Shown: one piece after another, positions 39,241-51,508 of the stretch
How positions within the stretch are numbered: position 1 is the stretch's first letter
Layout: every line of letters starts with the position of its first letter
Origin: Liolophura sinensis
Taxonomy: Eukaryota; Mollusca; Polyplacophora; Chitonida; Chitonidae
Assembly: GCF_032854445.1 (NCBI RefSeq)
Contig: NC_088301.1
Location: 1,054,001-1,118,000 of the forward strand
Length of the DNA stretch: 64,000 nucleotides
Reading direction: 5' to 3'
Notes under the pieces: generated by a model
Databases searched by the model: none
Seen by the model: only the letters and a program-made list of their open reading frames with translations
Told to the model about the DNA's origin: nothing
Made by a program: the position numbers and the translations under genes

Positions 39241-40500
39241 CTTATAGATTATATACTGCCAGCCACAGCTTATATACTGCAACGCTGCCAGCCACAGCTT
39301 ATATACTGTAACGCTGCCAGCCACAGCTTATATACTGTAATGAAGCCAGCCACAGCTTATATACTGTAACGCTGCCAGCCACAGCTTATATACTGTAACA
39401 CTGCCAGCCACAGCTTATATACTGTAACGCTGCCAGCCACAGCTTATATACTGTAACAATGCCAGCCACAGCTTATATACTGTAACAATGCCAGCCACAG
39501 CTTATATACTGTAACGCTGCCAGCCACAGCTTATATACTGCAACGCTGCCAGCCACAGCTTATATACTGTAATGATACCAGCCACAGCTTATATACTGTA
39601 ATGAAGCCAGTCACAGCTTGTATACTGTAATGCTTCCAGTCACAGCTTATATACTGTAATGAAGCCAGCCACAGCTTATATACTGTAACGCTGCCAGCCA
39701 CAGCTTATATACTGTAACGCTGCCAGCCACAGCTTATATACTGTAACGCTGCCAGCGACAGCTTATATACTGTAACAATGCCAGCCACAGCTTATATACT
39801 GTAACACTGCCAGCCACAGCTTATATACTGTAACAATGCCAGCCACAGCTTATAGACTGTAACGCTGCCAGCCACAGCTTATATACTGTAACGCTGCCAG
39901 CCACAGCTTATATACTGTAACGCTGCCAGCCACAGCTTATATACTGTAACGCTGCCAGCCACAGCTTATATACTGTAACACTGCCAGCCACAGCTTATAT
40001 ACTGTAACACTGCCAGCCACAGCTTATATACTGTAATGCTACCAGCCACAGCTTATATACTGTAACGCTGCCAGCCACAGCTTATATACTGTAACAATAC
40101 CAGCCACAGCTTATATACTGTAACGCTGCCAGCCACAGCTTATATACTGTAACGCTGCCAGCCACAGCTTATATACTGTAACGCTGCCAGCCACAGCTTA
40201 TATACTGTAACGCTGCCAGCCACAGCTTGTATACTGTAATGCTGCCAGCCTCAGCTTATATACTGTAATGAAGCCAGGCACAGCTTATAGACTGTAACGC
40301 TGCCAGCCACAGCTTATATACTATAACGCTGCCAGCCACAGCTTATATACTGTAATGATACCAGCCACAGCTTGTATACTGTAATGATACCAGCCACAGC
40401 TTATATACTGTAATGATATCAGCCACAGCTTAAAGACTGTAATGCTGCCAGCCACAGCTTATATACTGTAATGATGCCAGCCACAGCTTACAATGTAATG
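39240..40500. repeat. Minisatellite, 29-bp unit, ~43 copies
   Basis: CCAGCCACAGCTTATATACT followed by GTAACGCTG, with GTAATGAAG and GTAACAATG variants interspersed. It ends about 390 bases beyond the ELOVL stop codon and may be transcribed in its 3' UTR. Confidence 0.95.
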
Positions 40501-40887
40501 ACACCAGCTAAAAGTGCAACCAGAAAGTGGCCATATTAAACTAAATCCAAGAAAGAGATCATTTATTTGATTGCTGTGAAGACTTCAATGTGACACTGAT
40601 AAGGAGGAAAGTGGGGTTTACGAGGGGTGAAGACAGACAGCTCTCTAAAGTATATTATGTTATCAAACAAAGCTTATCACCAAGAACTCTTTATACCACT
40701 CTGCCAACAGAGGAATTAGAGCACAAAATTAACACAAATCAGAACACGCCATCCTTGGCACCTATGTACCATATATATGAGACACATGTAAATGAACCCA
40801 TGAGCAAACATAATAATGTTGTTTTACACATTTGGAACCAGAATTAAAAGGGCACTACCGGTTAACCTACTCACACTTGCAGCTTTC

Positions 40888-43800
40888 CTAGGAGTGCTTT
40901 TTACTCGCGTTGTTGTTCTGTGTGTGGTTTTTGATATGTCCATTTTCATGGATAACTTTGTTCTTGGTGCTGCTTTGGTAAGCCTTTCTGTAGAAGTTGA
41001 TGAACATGACGAGAAAGATGACAGCATAGGCCCCGATCCAGTAGACGAAAGTCATTGGGTAGTTACAGTCTATAAACAACAGCTGGGAGGAGTGGATGAC
41101 GACCAAGATAAATTGGGTCTGTAACAGAAAAAATACTTCAGGTAAAGAACAAATCACCAACATGCAAAAACTCATTGATTTAAATTGACTTTTATGTTTA
41201 TTTCATAAAAAAAAAATAGTACACGACATTGGACACTGTCGTGGAACTGGCTTCTGATTACACAAACTGGTGTAAGAGACTATGACTTCAACTCCAAAAC
41301 ATTTATTGTTCCACCTCACTTATTTCACTTGATTCTTTTGTCATTTCAGTCATATCACAGCAGTTAAATTTATCACCCAGCATCTGATATCATGAAGTAA
41401 TGAAGCCGCAAACCAGTAAACAGCTGGATTCAAACTCACACATAAAGAGCTGGTCTCCCGCAAGGGACACCTTTCATCACTCAGCCAGCCAGGGCCTCTG
41501 CCCATTACTACTATTCATCCCTATGAGTTCACTCACAATTTGCATGGTAGTCATATAACGTTTCCACCACAGGTACTTCTGGAAACTGGGTCCTAAAGCA
41601 GCCAACCCATAGTATGTGTACATCATCAAGTGGATGAATGAGTTGAGTAGTGCGTGAAACGTACCAAAGCCACCTGGAAACACAACCATCTCAGAGTTAT
41701 CCCCCTTGTTTCAAAATGACTTTCAAACTGACTGGTCTGTGAGAGACTGGTCACCTATCAGCTGTGGAGGATACAAACTTTCATATCTGGATTTCAACAA
41801 ATTACAGCTTCATTTAACTGTCCTGCAAACATGTTTTAGTTTTCTTTTTCACATGATTTCAAAGTAAAGACGATTTCAATGAGATGGAAACCACAGCTCT
41901 TGAGCATTGGATATGAAATTTGTTAAGCAGATGAAAATTGTGAACTTTGTTGTTGTAAACTTTATTTTGTTATTAGCATCTCAATCAAACTGTCAGCCAT
42001 CTTAAAGCACTACATGTATTAACACTGCCTGAAATTCTGAAATCGGTGCGCCTCATTTCCAACTTTTCTCAAGATTTTGCCCATGTTAATTTTGTCAGAA
42101 TAGGGCGTATCAAAGATGCTAAGATAGACCGCCACCAGCAGACCCACCCCCATCCCCAACCTCATCACCATCCCCATTCTCACCCCCATCCTCACCCCCA
42201 TCCTCATCACCATCCCCATTTCCACCCTCATCCTGACACTACCCCACCCCCATCCCCACCCACACCCTCATCCCCATCCTTATCACCACCCCCATCCCCA
42301 CCCTCATCGCCATCCCCACCCCATCCCCATCCCCACCACCATCCCCATTCCCACCCCATCCTCATCACCACCCCCATCCCCACCCCATCCTCATCACCAC
42401 CCCCATCCCCACCCTCATCACCACCCCCATCCCCACCCTCATCACCACCCTCATCCTCATCCCCATCCTCACCCCCATCCAAACCTATATACGGTTCAAA
42501 CCTATATACGGGCCAGAACAGCAAATTAAGCCCTTACCTGGGGCAAACTTGACCCCAAACCACCATGAGATGGGCATGATGCCGTGGTGAAACACATGCA
42601 GGAATGACACCTGGCTGAACTTCTTCCTCAGCACAAAAAACAGCTACAACAAAAGTAACAACAATTTCCATACGAAAGCCATACAATATTGTGTTATAAT
42701 CTGTCACTCAAAATAAACACAAAGGAGGATTCTTGGCAGGTCATCTTAGGTCAAGCAAAGGTCACTCCACAAAACATATATTTCCATTTTTGTTTATGTA
42801 ACAGCTGAACAGATTGATAATGTTTTTCAACCAAGTTCCCACTGCTCAGGCAGGCAACCCTCATGACAATTTGAAAGAATCATAACCTGTGAGGACATTT
42901 TTTTCTTTCTGCGCTGAGGACTCTCCACCATTCAGTGTTTTCGCAAATGTACTGTAAACTAAATGCACCAAATGGACTGTGGACATACTAGGAGAATGCA
43001 CAATCATGCACAGAATGTTGCACCACCACATTACCTAAACATGTGTGCAACTGTTGAATTTCATCATTGAAGCTTTATGTTTTAGAAAATAAAAGTAAAC
43101 AAGTTGGAGTTAATGGCAGCATCACATGTGAAGGCTTTAATAGCATCCAACAAGCATGAAGGGAAGCAAGTCAGCATCAATATTTTTTCAAGTCAACTAT
43201 AAGTCTTCTCAGCTAACAAATGATAACATTTTACCTGTATAACCTTTCTTAGTAAAAAAAATATATACATAAAATGGCGTTAATTAAAGAAATAAATGAT
43301 ATATTTATAAAATGTGTTAATTTTTATATGCTTGCGCATGCAGATCTGACTAGGGTAAAGGCCATCTTACTTACTGTGTCAAACAACTCCACAAACTTGG
43401 ATATGTAGAACAGCCAGCATACACGGGCCATCTGGAATATGGACGGAACAGCTTTCAAACAGATTCAAAAACATTTCTGTTCTGGCATGTAAGGGTTTGG
43501 GTCATTTTGTAACTCTTCATCCAGCCTATTGGGTTCTTATTTACTTTCATCTATCCAAATTGGTTTTATTCAGTTTTATCCATATTATTTCTTAATAACT
43601 ACTTTTGACCAATCCTCCCTTTTTATGAAAATTCAGGGGTTATGGTCACCTCTATCACCCTGAAGAGGTCACTTTTGTGTCATGTCCCTGAGGTTTCAGG
43701 TCGACCCCAATCCTGGCCACCTCTATACCCATGAACTCATCCATCAATTATTTCTGCTGTTTCTGAAGGCATTAAACAGCCTTTAGGTATGACACATCCT

Positions 43801-45243
43801 AGAAACCGTTACTTGTTTAATACTACAGCCGGAGAGCCTTACCCTCAGAGCCTGTGGGGACGTGGAGTAGTCTACAGGCTGACACCCAAAGCTGTACCCT
43901 GCTGCCCAGCCTGATAACAAAAACTGCAACACAGAAAACACAGGCATACATAAAATATGGTCCTGAATTTGATAATTATGGTGTGTATACTGTGTGTTTA
44001 CACTACCCATCAGTTTTTGAGTTTACAATTATCCATGTCAAATATACAGATTTCAAGTTAGTCTCCTTTCATGTACTCTTCAAGCTTTGAGGAACAAAAG
44101 GTGTAGGATGATGGGGTGTCTAAAACAGTTTCACAAAAAGTAATTTAGACCAGGCGAACGATGGAGAAAACTGAAGAGCTGAATGTTTGTGAACTTGAGA
44201 AGTTTGTAAAGAAAAAGGTGCCATTTGTGCCTCTTGACCACTGTGATCACCTATAGGAATGCAGCAAAGTTCTCACAACAGTTAATAAAATCTAAAATAT
44301 GAAATTCACTCTCTGATGTCTCATCTTAATTTTCGTTCTGTAGTGCTTCCCAAATGGTGGTGGGTACACTAATACTTCCACTGACTAGTTTATGGCATCA
44401 AACTGCACGTGCAATCCTGGGAGAGCACAAATCAAAACAAACTACTTTTGTTCAAACAGCAATTTGTTCACACTTCAGCAGCACAATTTCGCACATATGC
44501 AATCCTATCTGTAAAAGGGGCTACACGTATTTCCATTCATCTCACCTCACAAAAGATGTAAGTGGACAATCCAACCATGCCCAGGTTAAAGAAGAGAAGA
44601 ATCCTCCGCAAGTCCAGGGGTTTTCTGTCTCCCATCAGGGTGGGTCCGAGAGGGATCAGGACGAAGTAAGCTATGCAGACCAGCAGACTAGGGACGGGGG
44701 AGCTCATCAGGAACCAGTCACTGACGCGTGGGTCTGTAACAGGCCGGGCAAACACACAGGATGGTCTTACAGGCAGGGCGGTCACATAAACAGGGGAGAT
44801 AACTAGGTACAGGGATCTCACTACTTACAAAGGTTCCCAGAATTAGCAGAAAAATGATGTTCAAGGATAAAACAAAGAAACCGTTGGAAGCACTTTTAAG
44901 GACATTTAAATCTACAAAGAAATATTTCCCCTTAATTATATACATGAAAAAGAGAAAAACATGTGCAAAGCCTTTAAGAAAATTTAAGCAACAGTGTAGG
45001 AACTTCCACTACCATGATGGATGCAAATATTACGTTAAATGGAATGTTCAAATTGAACACAAAACTCACAATACATCATTACAACCCTTATAGGTTATGC
45101 TACAAAGCAGTCTGTCTGTAATACGTTTCAGATTATTAAAAGATCTGATTTGTTGTGGATTAGAGTTGTGGCTGTGTGTACTCACCAGCCTTGAGCATGA
45201 GGTTGTCATAAGACTTGACAGCTTTGGTTACCAAATTGGCCAT
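40888..45243 (-). CDS. Very-long-chain fatty acid elongase, ELOVL1/7 type, 7 coding exons
   Basis: Coding exons 45243-45186, 44733-44546, 43923-43843, 43431-43375, 42643-42538, 41673-41537 and 41118-40888 join in phase to 285 codons, the usual length. The enzyme condenses malonyl-CoA with acyl-CoA in the ER membrane, the rate-limiting step of elongation. Family marks: DPRVSDW near the N-terminus, [15 protein letters not shown] (~121-136), the catalytic histidine box HVFHH at 144-148, [17 protein letters not shown] (~170-186) and [33 protein letters not shown] favours ELOVL1/ELOVL7 over ELOVL2/5, which have HHASM-type boxes; the exact orthologue is unresolved. Several hydrophobic helices are present. 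The tail KKHS fits a KKxx ER-retrieval signal. The first coding exon continues 5' to an acceptor at 45285-45287, so at least one untranslated exon lies upstream. Confidence 0.95.
42138..42482. repeat. Pyrimidine-rich CCCCAT/CCTCATCAC repeat in ELOVL intron
   Basis: The plus strand is almost entirely C, T and A in CCCCATCC and CCCTCATCAC blocks with hardly any G. The gene-sense (minus) strand is therefore a run of GGGG/GGGTG blocks with G-quadruplex potential, about 55 bases from the exon 5 donor. Confidence 0.9.
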
Positions 45244-45284
45244 GTTGATAGAGATGGACTATAGTCTGACTGCCAGCTGAATGT
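45244..45284 (-). other. ELOVL 5' UTR portion of the first coding exon
   Basis: 41 untranslated bases between the acceptor (TTGTATTTCAG on the minus strand) and the start codon. The partner exon is unknown; a possible donor CACAG/GTTAGT lies at 46898-46903 in the GC-rich region upstream. Confidence 0.5.
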
Positions 45285-45743
45285 CTGAAATACAATCAAA
45301 GTCAAAGATATTTACCACAAGAATGAACTACTAAAGTATAAGGGTTTTTACAGGTTAACGATATTCTGTGTTTGTACATGTAAGTGCCCTAATTCCGAAG
45401 ATCTACACCACATGACTCTTCTTAGATCAGACTTCATACAAGTCAGATACTTTGATACTGGAGACCCCATGGGTTGAGTTGGCCAATTTCAAGGCTTCAC
45501 AAAAAGTATGATTTTGTTAGTCAACACAGAATAATGTCCACAGAATATACACCTTTGCAAACATCCGAAAAGGCTGAAGCGCATAGGGCTAACCAGCTAC
45601 CCAGCCAGCCAGAGGTAGGAGAAAATGAAATCTGGACACCCTGCTATAATAAGAGTTGCCTCAAAAAGGGATGTTTGGACACCACCTTTCACATTTCTGG
45701 TTAACCCCCTGTTGAGTTACAGGAGTGCAACTTTACCTTTAAA

Positions 45744-46378
45744 ACTGAGTGAGTGAGTGTGCGAGTGCTTGGGGTTTAATGTCATACTTAACAATTTTTC
45801 AGTCATATGACAATGAAGGAGTCCTTAGAGTGCATGTAATGTGCCACCTTGTTGAAGGACGGATTTCCACCACTCTTTTTTATCCAGTGCTGCTTCACTG
45901 AGACGACTTACTGAAGGCAAGTAAGCCGCCCCATCCAAGCCATTATACTGATACAGGTCAACCAGTCATTGCACTATTCCCTTAATGCTGAATGACAAGC
46001 GAGGAAGTTGTAACTTCCTCTTTTAAGGTCTTATTTATTTATTTGATTGGTGTTTTACGCCATACTCAAGAATATTACACTTATACGACGGCGGCAAGCA
46101 TTATGGCGGGAGGAAACCAGGTAGAGCCCGGGGGAAACCCACGACCATCCGCAGGTTGCTGGAAGACCTTCCCACTTACGGCCGGAGAGGAAGCCAGCAT
46201 GAGCTGGACTTGAACTCACAGCGACCGCATTGGTGAGAGGCTTCTGGGTCATCACACTGCGCTAGCGCACTAATCGACTTTTAAGGTCTTAGGTATGACT
46301 CGATCTAGAATTAACCCTTGGTCTACTGCCCCCGAAGCAGATGCTCAATCAGCTGAGCTACTGGGCTATACTGAGTGA
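45744..46378 (-). mobile_element. SINE family C copy, nearly complete, interrupted by a SINE A
   Basis: tRNA-like head on the minus strand (box A TAGCTCAGCTGATTGAGC, reversed at ~46340-46365), body with CCAAGCCATTATACTGATAC, tail GAGTGAGTGAGTG. Direct ACTGAGTGA at 45744-45752 and 46370-46378 is the target-site duplication. The element without the insert is about 360 bp. Confidence 0.9.
46034..46277 (-). mobile_element. SINE family A copy nested inside SINE C
   Basis: Best-preserved SINE A in the window: tail TTTATTTATTTGATTGG, body, and box B as reversed AGCTGGACTTGAACTCACAG; the first bases of the head are missing. A 14-bp direct repeat CTTTTAAGGTCTTA at 46020-46033 and 46278-46291 brackets it and is part of the older SINE C. 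Confidence 0.95.
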
Positions 46379-46599
46379 AGATATGGTGTTAACATCTTAA
46401 CTAAGAGTTAACATCTTACTAATTAAGATGTTGTGAATAGAATATAAATCCTTTCATAACTGGATATTTCATTCATTTATTTGTTTGTCGTATATGAACA
46501 TACTTCGGTACTGCAATGACATTCTACAATATAGGCTTAGAGACAGAACATTTCCTACAACTGCTCCGTCAATAATAAACAATAAGGATAATAATGTCA

Positions 46600-47130
46600 G
46601 CCACTTGGAAAGAAAATAGCAACTTTGCGTTACGTATACATGTCATTCACATGACGCCGTCTGCCTCCTCGCCAAGTACGGTCACTTGAGGTGAGATCTG
46701 CCGACGACTTGGCGCCAGTGCCACGACTCTCTCTGGACGGTTCTCGGTCGCACGAAGCCCAGAACGGACATGTTCTCCGTCCCAAAGAGCTCCTGTACTG
46801 GCATTACCGTACCATACAACATGGAAACTCAGACTCGGAGAAACAATTAAGACACCCGGCCCGCGGCGCCGGTAAAACTAAGTTCCGTAATTGCCACACT
46901 AACCTGTGCAGGTTCTGTGTTAAAACCAGAAAATATTGTCTTTGGGAACTTTCAGGGGACGACAATCACAATCAAAACGCAGAAATCTTCCGCGGTCCTC
47001 TCTGTCGGGGCCGGTTGGGTCGCTTGTGGTCGGATCGTACGATTTTTACACCACATTCAATACAGGCAGCATGATTGACAAGTTCGCAGTGCGCATGCTC
47101 AACCGGTGCAGCGAACCGCACTAATCCTGC
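46600..47130 (-). promoter_or_regulatory. Candidate ELOVL promoter and untranslated first exon
   Basis: Locally rich in G+C and CpG (CCCGGCCCGCGGCGCCGG at ~46855) in an A+T-rich setting, with an NRF1-like TGCGCATGC at 47090-47098. It lies 1.4 kb upstream of the ELOVL 5' UTR acceptor, with SINEs between. Placement is by context only. Confidence 0.35.
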
Positions 47131-49615
47131 GATACCCGAATGCTAATAAAGACCTCTGCCTAAAACAGGGACATTTTTATTGTAATATAACAGTTTAGGC
47201 TTCAAGTAAAGATGGCTTCTAATATTCTTGCTGAGATAATCGTACCAGGGCCAGAATGGTCCACAAGTTAGCTTACGTTTCCAGACGATGCAGAGCGAAA
47301 CAAGGTGTCTCCAAGGAGCACAGAATATATTTAAGAATTAATTCAACCACGAAACACAGTTGCCCTGTTATTTATGCTGCACACTAGTGTATTGTAGTGA
47401 TTACATATTTTGGGCCAATGAACATATTGTGCTAAGCGGAATGACAAAATGCTAGTATACCAAACACAGTTCTAAAGATAGAACTCCGGGATGACTCCAA
47501 AACTGGTCCTGACTGTGTTTGGTTAGAGAAGACGGCGCTGCGTGAACTACATAGCTTTGTCATTACTATTGACTATTAGCTATTAACTCTTAACTATGAA
47601 CTATTTTCTTCCGTTAGGCCTACATTTGCAGGAGGCTGTACATCTAGGGTTTCCGAAAATTAACTGCGGCTGCCTATATAAATCTTGCATTATATATACA
47701 TGTGAACCACCGATAGCCTATATACATGATACATGTAACTGCATAATTAAAACTTAATTGAATAAAATATTGAAACATGACATATATTGTGCTTTTTTTT
47801 TATCTTATTATTTATTTTCCTCTGTGTCATATTCTTTCCTAACTTTAGTTTGTAGGGCCAAATAAGGTTGATTTCAATACCGTAATGATGTTAATTACTA
47901 AGGTAGCATGCAGGAAAACGGGTGTTAAACCATTATATCTCGCCATTACATTAAAACATGATGTATAAAATGGTGACATGCGGGATTTGAACTTACAGAT
48001 ACATTGTTATAAAAGACTGAGTTATTATTAGCCATGTGTCCACGGTGTGCTGACATAATAGTAGGCCTATGCAGGTATGCGATTCTGATATTTACTGAAA
48101 AGCAATAATCTGAACTATTCTGGGTGCATAAACGAACAATTTCATTTGATTAGCGGGTATATGCGCTGTCTGACCTAAAAGTCACCGGTAGAGCCTTCTT
48201 TTTTAAAATATCAGGCAACAAAGAATTACCATACGTATCTTATAAGAGAATCAGCGGTATGTACCCGCATGTATAGATTCTATACAACAAAATTTTTACA
48301 ATAGAAATGGACTTGTATTGTAAATTACACCAACAAATATAGCTGCATAGGCCTATACTGAGAGAGCTCGTATATATGGGGTTACACATATGTATTTAGG
48401 CTTATATATAGAAACAAATGAACCACATAAAAATGAAGTCAGCATGTATGATGCAGGAGAAAGGCCTTTGAAATATGTCTCTAAAATATGTTTATACTCA
48501 TAGCACACACAGACATCGCCATTTTGTCTGCATATTCAGCTAGAACCGAATTTGTTGCAAACAGTATTCAAATAATCTTTTACTCATGGATATAATAAGA
48601 GCTATACCAACATTAAAAGCTGTGTTTAGAATGGGGAACTTTTCTTGTTGTACTTCAAGGTGCCTGAACACCCGCTGTACGCATGGTTTATGAAGCCCTG
48701 CTTTGTGATATAAATTTAACACTCTTAAATATTACAAAAAAAGAGAAAGGAAGTCCATTTATGCTTAGTTGGTTTGCATGAACGGTATCCAATGAGCCTC
48801 CTTTCATTTTTTTTCTTTAGCTTTCCTTCACCTTAACTATAGCATACATAGTATCTCAGTGTAATGTCCACTTAACATAACAAGATTTGGTTAACCAGAT
48901 TTCATCTCAGAATACCACATATAATGGCCGATATGCTCGTGGGGAGAAAATATGCGAAAATTGATTACGCATGAAACGTGTCTGTGCTATTTTTTATGCG
49001 CACAAAACAAGCTTCGTTACGAATGCTTTTATAAGCATTTTGATCTGACAAAGATGATATGTGTGTTGTCAAGTCTGCGTGGCACATAGATCTGTATGTC
49101 CTAGGATACCTATACAAATATTGGTATACACTATACATACATGTTACGCTGCTAGGTTGTGCGTTACACGCTGTGGCTGCGCACATGGACACGCCTATAG
49201 GCATGCTGTATGGGCGATAGAAGCGTAGTCACTGGATACCGATATAGCATGGTGAATATAGCAACCTCAGATATACATAAATATTAGCACACAATTCACC
49301 AATATATAATGCTGTACAAAGTAAATTTTGATGAGCATATATGTTTTGAATGATGTATAATAACTATACAATCTAGATTAGTCTGTAGGCCTACTATTCA
49401 CTGAGTTTTACACAACTGTCCTTTTGTCAACCACATTCACTCGCGGCACAGAATTACTATACTAAAAATTTACAATATTCTCAGACATAGACCCTCGGTC
49501 GCTATATACATGTTTCAACCAGAAAATACACAACGCCCAGACCAATGAACTTAATGCCGTTCAACAACATCCCACAGAATTATTCAGTGTATAACACTGC
49601 ATCATACCGGCATCT
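47130..49615. other. Intergenic, nothing recognised
   Basis: A+T-rich single-copy sequence with no convincing exon, repeat or regulatory element on either strand. Confidence 0.5.
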
Positions 49616-49840
49616 CTTCGTTTATTTCTTTGTAAATGATGGTGTTTAATCCATGCTCAGGAATTTTTCACTTGTCCACGGCAGGTTTATGAGTGAATCT
49701 CACCCACAGTGAGCTGTGGTAAACTATACCGACCTCAGTGGGCAAGGGAATGACACAAGACTGCAGAGAACCAGCGCTTTAATTGAGCTCCCGAGTCAGA
49801 GAGGCACCCGCGACATCTCCCGAGTCCCCCACGAACAAAC
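49615..49840 (-). mobile_element. Old SINE relic, related tail to family A
   Basis: TTATTTCTTTGTAAATGATGGTGTTTAATCC and CTCAGGAATTTTTCACTTGT echo the family A tail; the rest is different and worn. Confidence 0.45.
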
Positions 49841-49856
49841 AATATAACTGTAGTAC

Positions 49857-49960
49857 TTATTTATTTATTTGATGTTGTGCGTTGTACTCAAGAATATTTC
49901 ATTGTGGTGGGAGGGCCATCCACAGGTTGCTGAGAGGCCTTCCCACGTAGGCTACGTATC
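49857..49960 (-). mobile_element. SINE family A fragment
   Basis: TTATTTATTTATTTGATG then GTACTCAAGAATATTTCA and a body with an internal gap (GGTGGGAGG joined to GCCATCCACAGGTTGCTG). It ends at the edge of the inverted repeat. Confidence 0.7.
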
Positions 49961-49961
49961 A

Positions 49962-50680
49962 TGACATCTAATCATACTGTTAACATACACAGTCATAATT
50001 ACAACCGCTTTAGCAAAAATCACATAATATATAACGCGATACTGCAATACATGAACATATAGGATATAAATAGGTAAATACTGTATTCATCACACGACTG
50101 AGGCACGTCAGTCAGGGAAGACTGAAATCTGTAATAATCCTGTGACATGCTGCAACTATTACATGTAGCCCATATCGTCCGTGCTACAGTGACACAGTTC
50201 CGCTATATCATCAGCTGTCTGCCGGATTGACCTAGTACATCCTTATATGAACCAATTCTGTATGAGACGTTTTCATATATAGCGTCTCCATATTTGTCGT
50301 TTCCCCTGGGCTCTATCCGATTTCCACCCAGCAGAATGCTGTCCGCCATTCTTGAGTGCGGCGTAAAACACCAGTCAAATAAATCAAATAAATAAATATA
50401 TTTGTTGTTGTACAAAATTGTAAGTGATCAGAAGGTAAGCCAAGCTGATACCATGGTTGTATATTGCGTACTTTGACTAGTATGCGTATACCAGTATATA
50501 TCAACACAGAATAACCGAAAGAAAGTTTGTGCAATAGTGCTTACACCATTATATAGGTGTGGCATTGGTAGACCTACATGTAACTGGTCACAAGCATTTT
50601 TAGTCACTGCAGTTTAGCCACCTGGCATTTTTAACTAGATCAATGTTCTGTATGTTACAGAGAATGTCAAAAGGTTAACA
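49962..50680 (+). repeat. Left arm of 719-bp inverted repeat
   Basis: Reverse complement of 51509..52227 with only a few substitutions and no length change: paired positions sum to 102189 throughout. It contains a truncated SINE A at 50301-50397. Confidence 0.95.
50301..50397 (+). mobile_element. Truncated SINE A in left arm
   Basis: Body-to-tail part (CCTGGGCTCTATCC ... GCGGCGTAAAACACCAGTC, AAATAAATAAATA) between the two halves of a direct repeat, the mirror of the right-arm copy. Confidence 0.85.
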
Positions 50681-50760
50681 GGACGCCAGCATGAGCTGGA
50701 CTTGAACTCACAGCGACCGCATTTGTGGGAGCCCCCTGGGTCATTGCGCCGGGCTGGCTA
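50681..50760 (-). mobile_element. SINE A head fragment at the edge of the left arm
   Basis: GCCAGCATGAGCTGGACTTG, CACAGCGACCGCATT and GGGTCATTGCGC are the box-B and head region of family A. It begins exactly at the inner boundary of the inverted repeat. Confidence 0.8.
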
Positions 50761-51508
50761 TGACGGACTTTGACGCGATGGCTTTAAAAAGTTTATATAT
50801 GAGTAGAATTTCCTGGAAATTTACATAATCATCAGGCCCTCGATAGTTCGGCAATACTGTTTACAACCAACTCAGGTTGCAGCACATCTTCCACCTAAAT
50901 CCTTCCGTTAAATGGGTTGCATGAGGGTCGGTCTATCGGATTATAATCCATTACCAATAACGAAGAAATCTATCCTATTAGACTGACATAAATGCGATCT
51001 GTCATCCCTTATATAGGCAACGGATTTAACGGGAGTTTTAAGTGTCGGAAGTAATCACAGCACATCACCTAACAAACAGCCATGACATACAGCCGCAGTC
51101 GAATCAACCAGGGCGAGCTGGAATCGAACACGCGACCTCACTGATCAAAGTGGGGGCTATAGACGTCTTCTGGTGGAAACCATATTCATGAGCGAGGCTA
51201 CTAAATCGAGGGTCTTTATCTGTACATATAGCACTACACATGGCATATAAGTTACATGTCGACGTGCCCTTAAAAGTCATTAAGCTGGATAAAGCTAGAT
51301 TCCCTCAAGCTGAGGTCTAGATAAACAGATTTGTTATCATCTCATAAATAATCCACTCGTCGGCATACTTTCACACTCACAAGAAATTAGGATCAGTCAC
51401 CTGAAAGCTGTACAGGACGCTAGAAAGGTAAATGTGTTTGATGGTGTTTTATAATTCGGGGCCTACGTGTGAAGGGTTATTGAATGTTGACCTGCTATGT
51501 ACGTTCAA
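50761..51508. other. Spacer of the inverted repeat
   Basis: Mostly single-copy. Near 51105-51165 a reversed box-B-like GAGCTGGAATCGAACACGC suggests another tRNA-headed SINE relic. No coding potential. Confidence 0.5.

Noticed and set aside
42046-42552. 168-codon His/Pro/Ser-rich frame
   Set aside because: Translation of the CCCCAT repeat in an ELOVL intron.
46691-47074. 127-codon plus-strand open frame in GC-rich DNA
   Set aside because: No family resemblance; better explained as the CpG-rich promoter region of ELOVL on the other strand.
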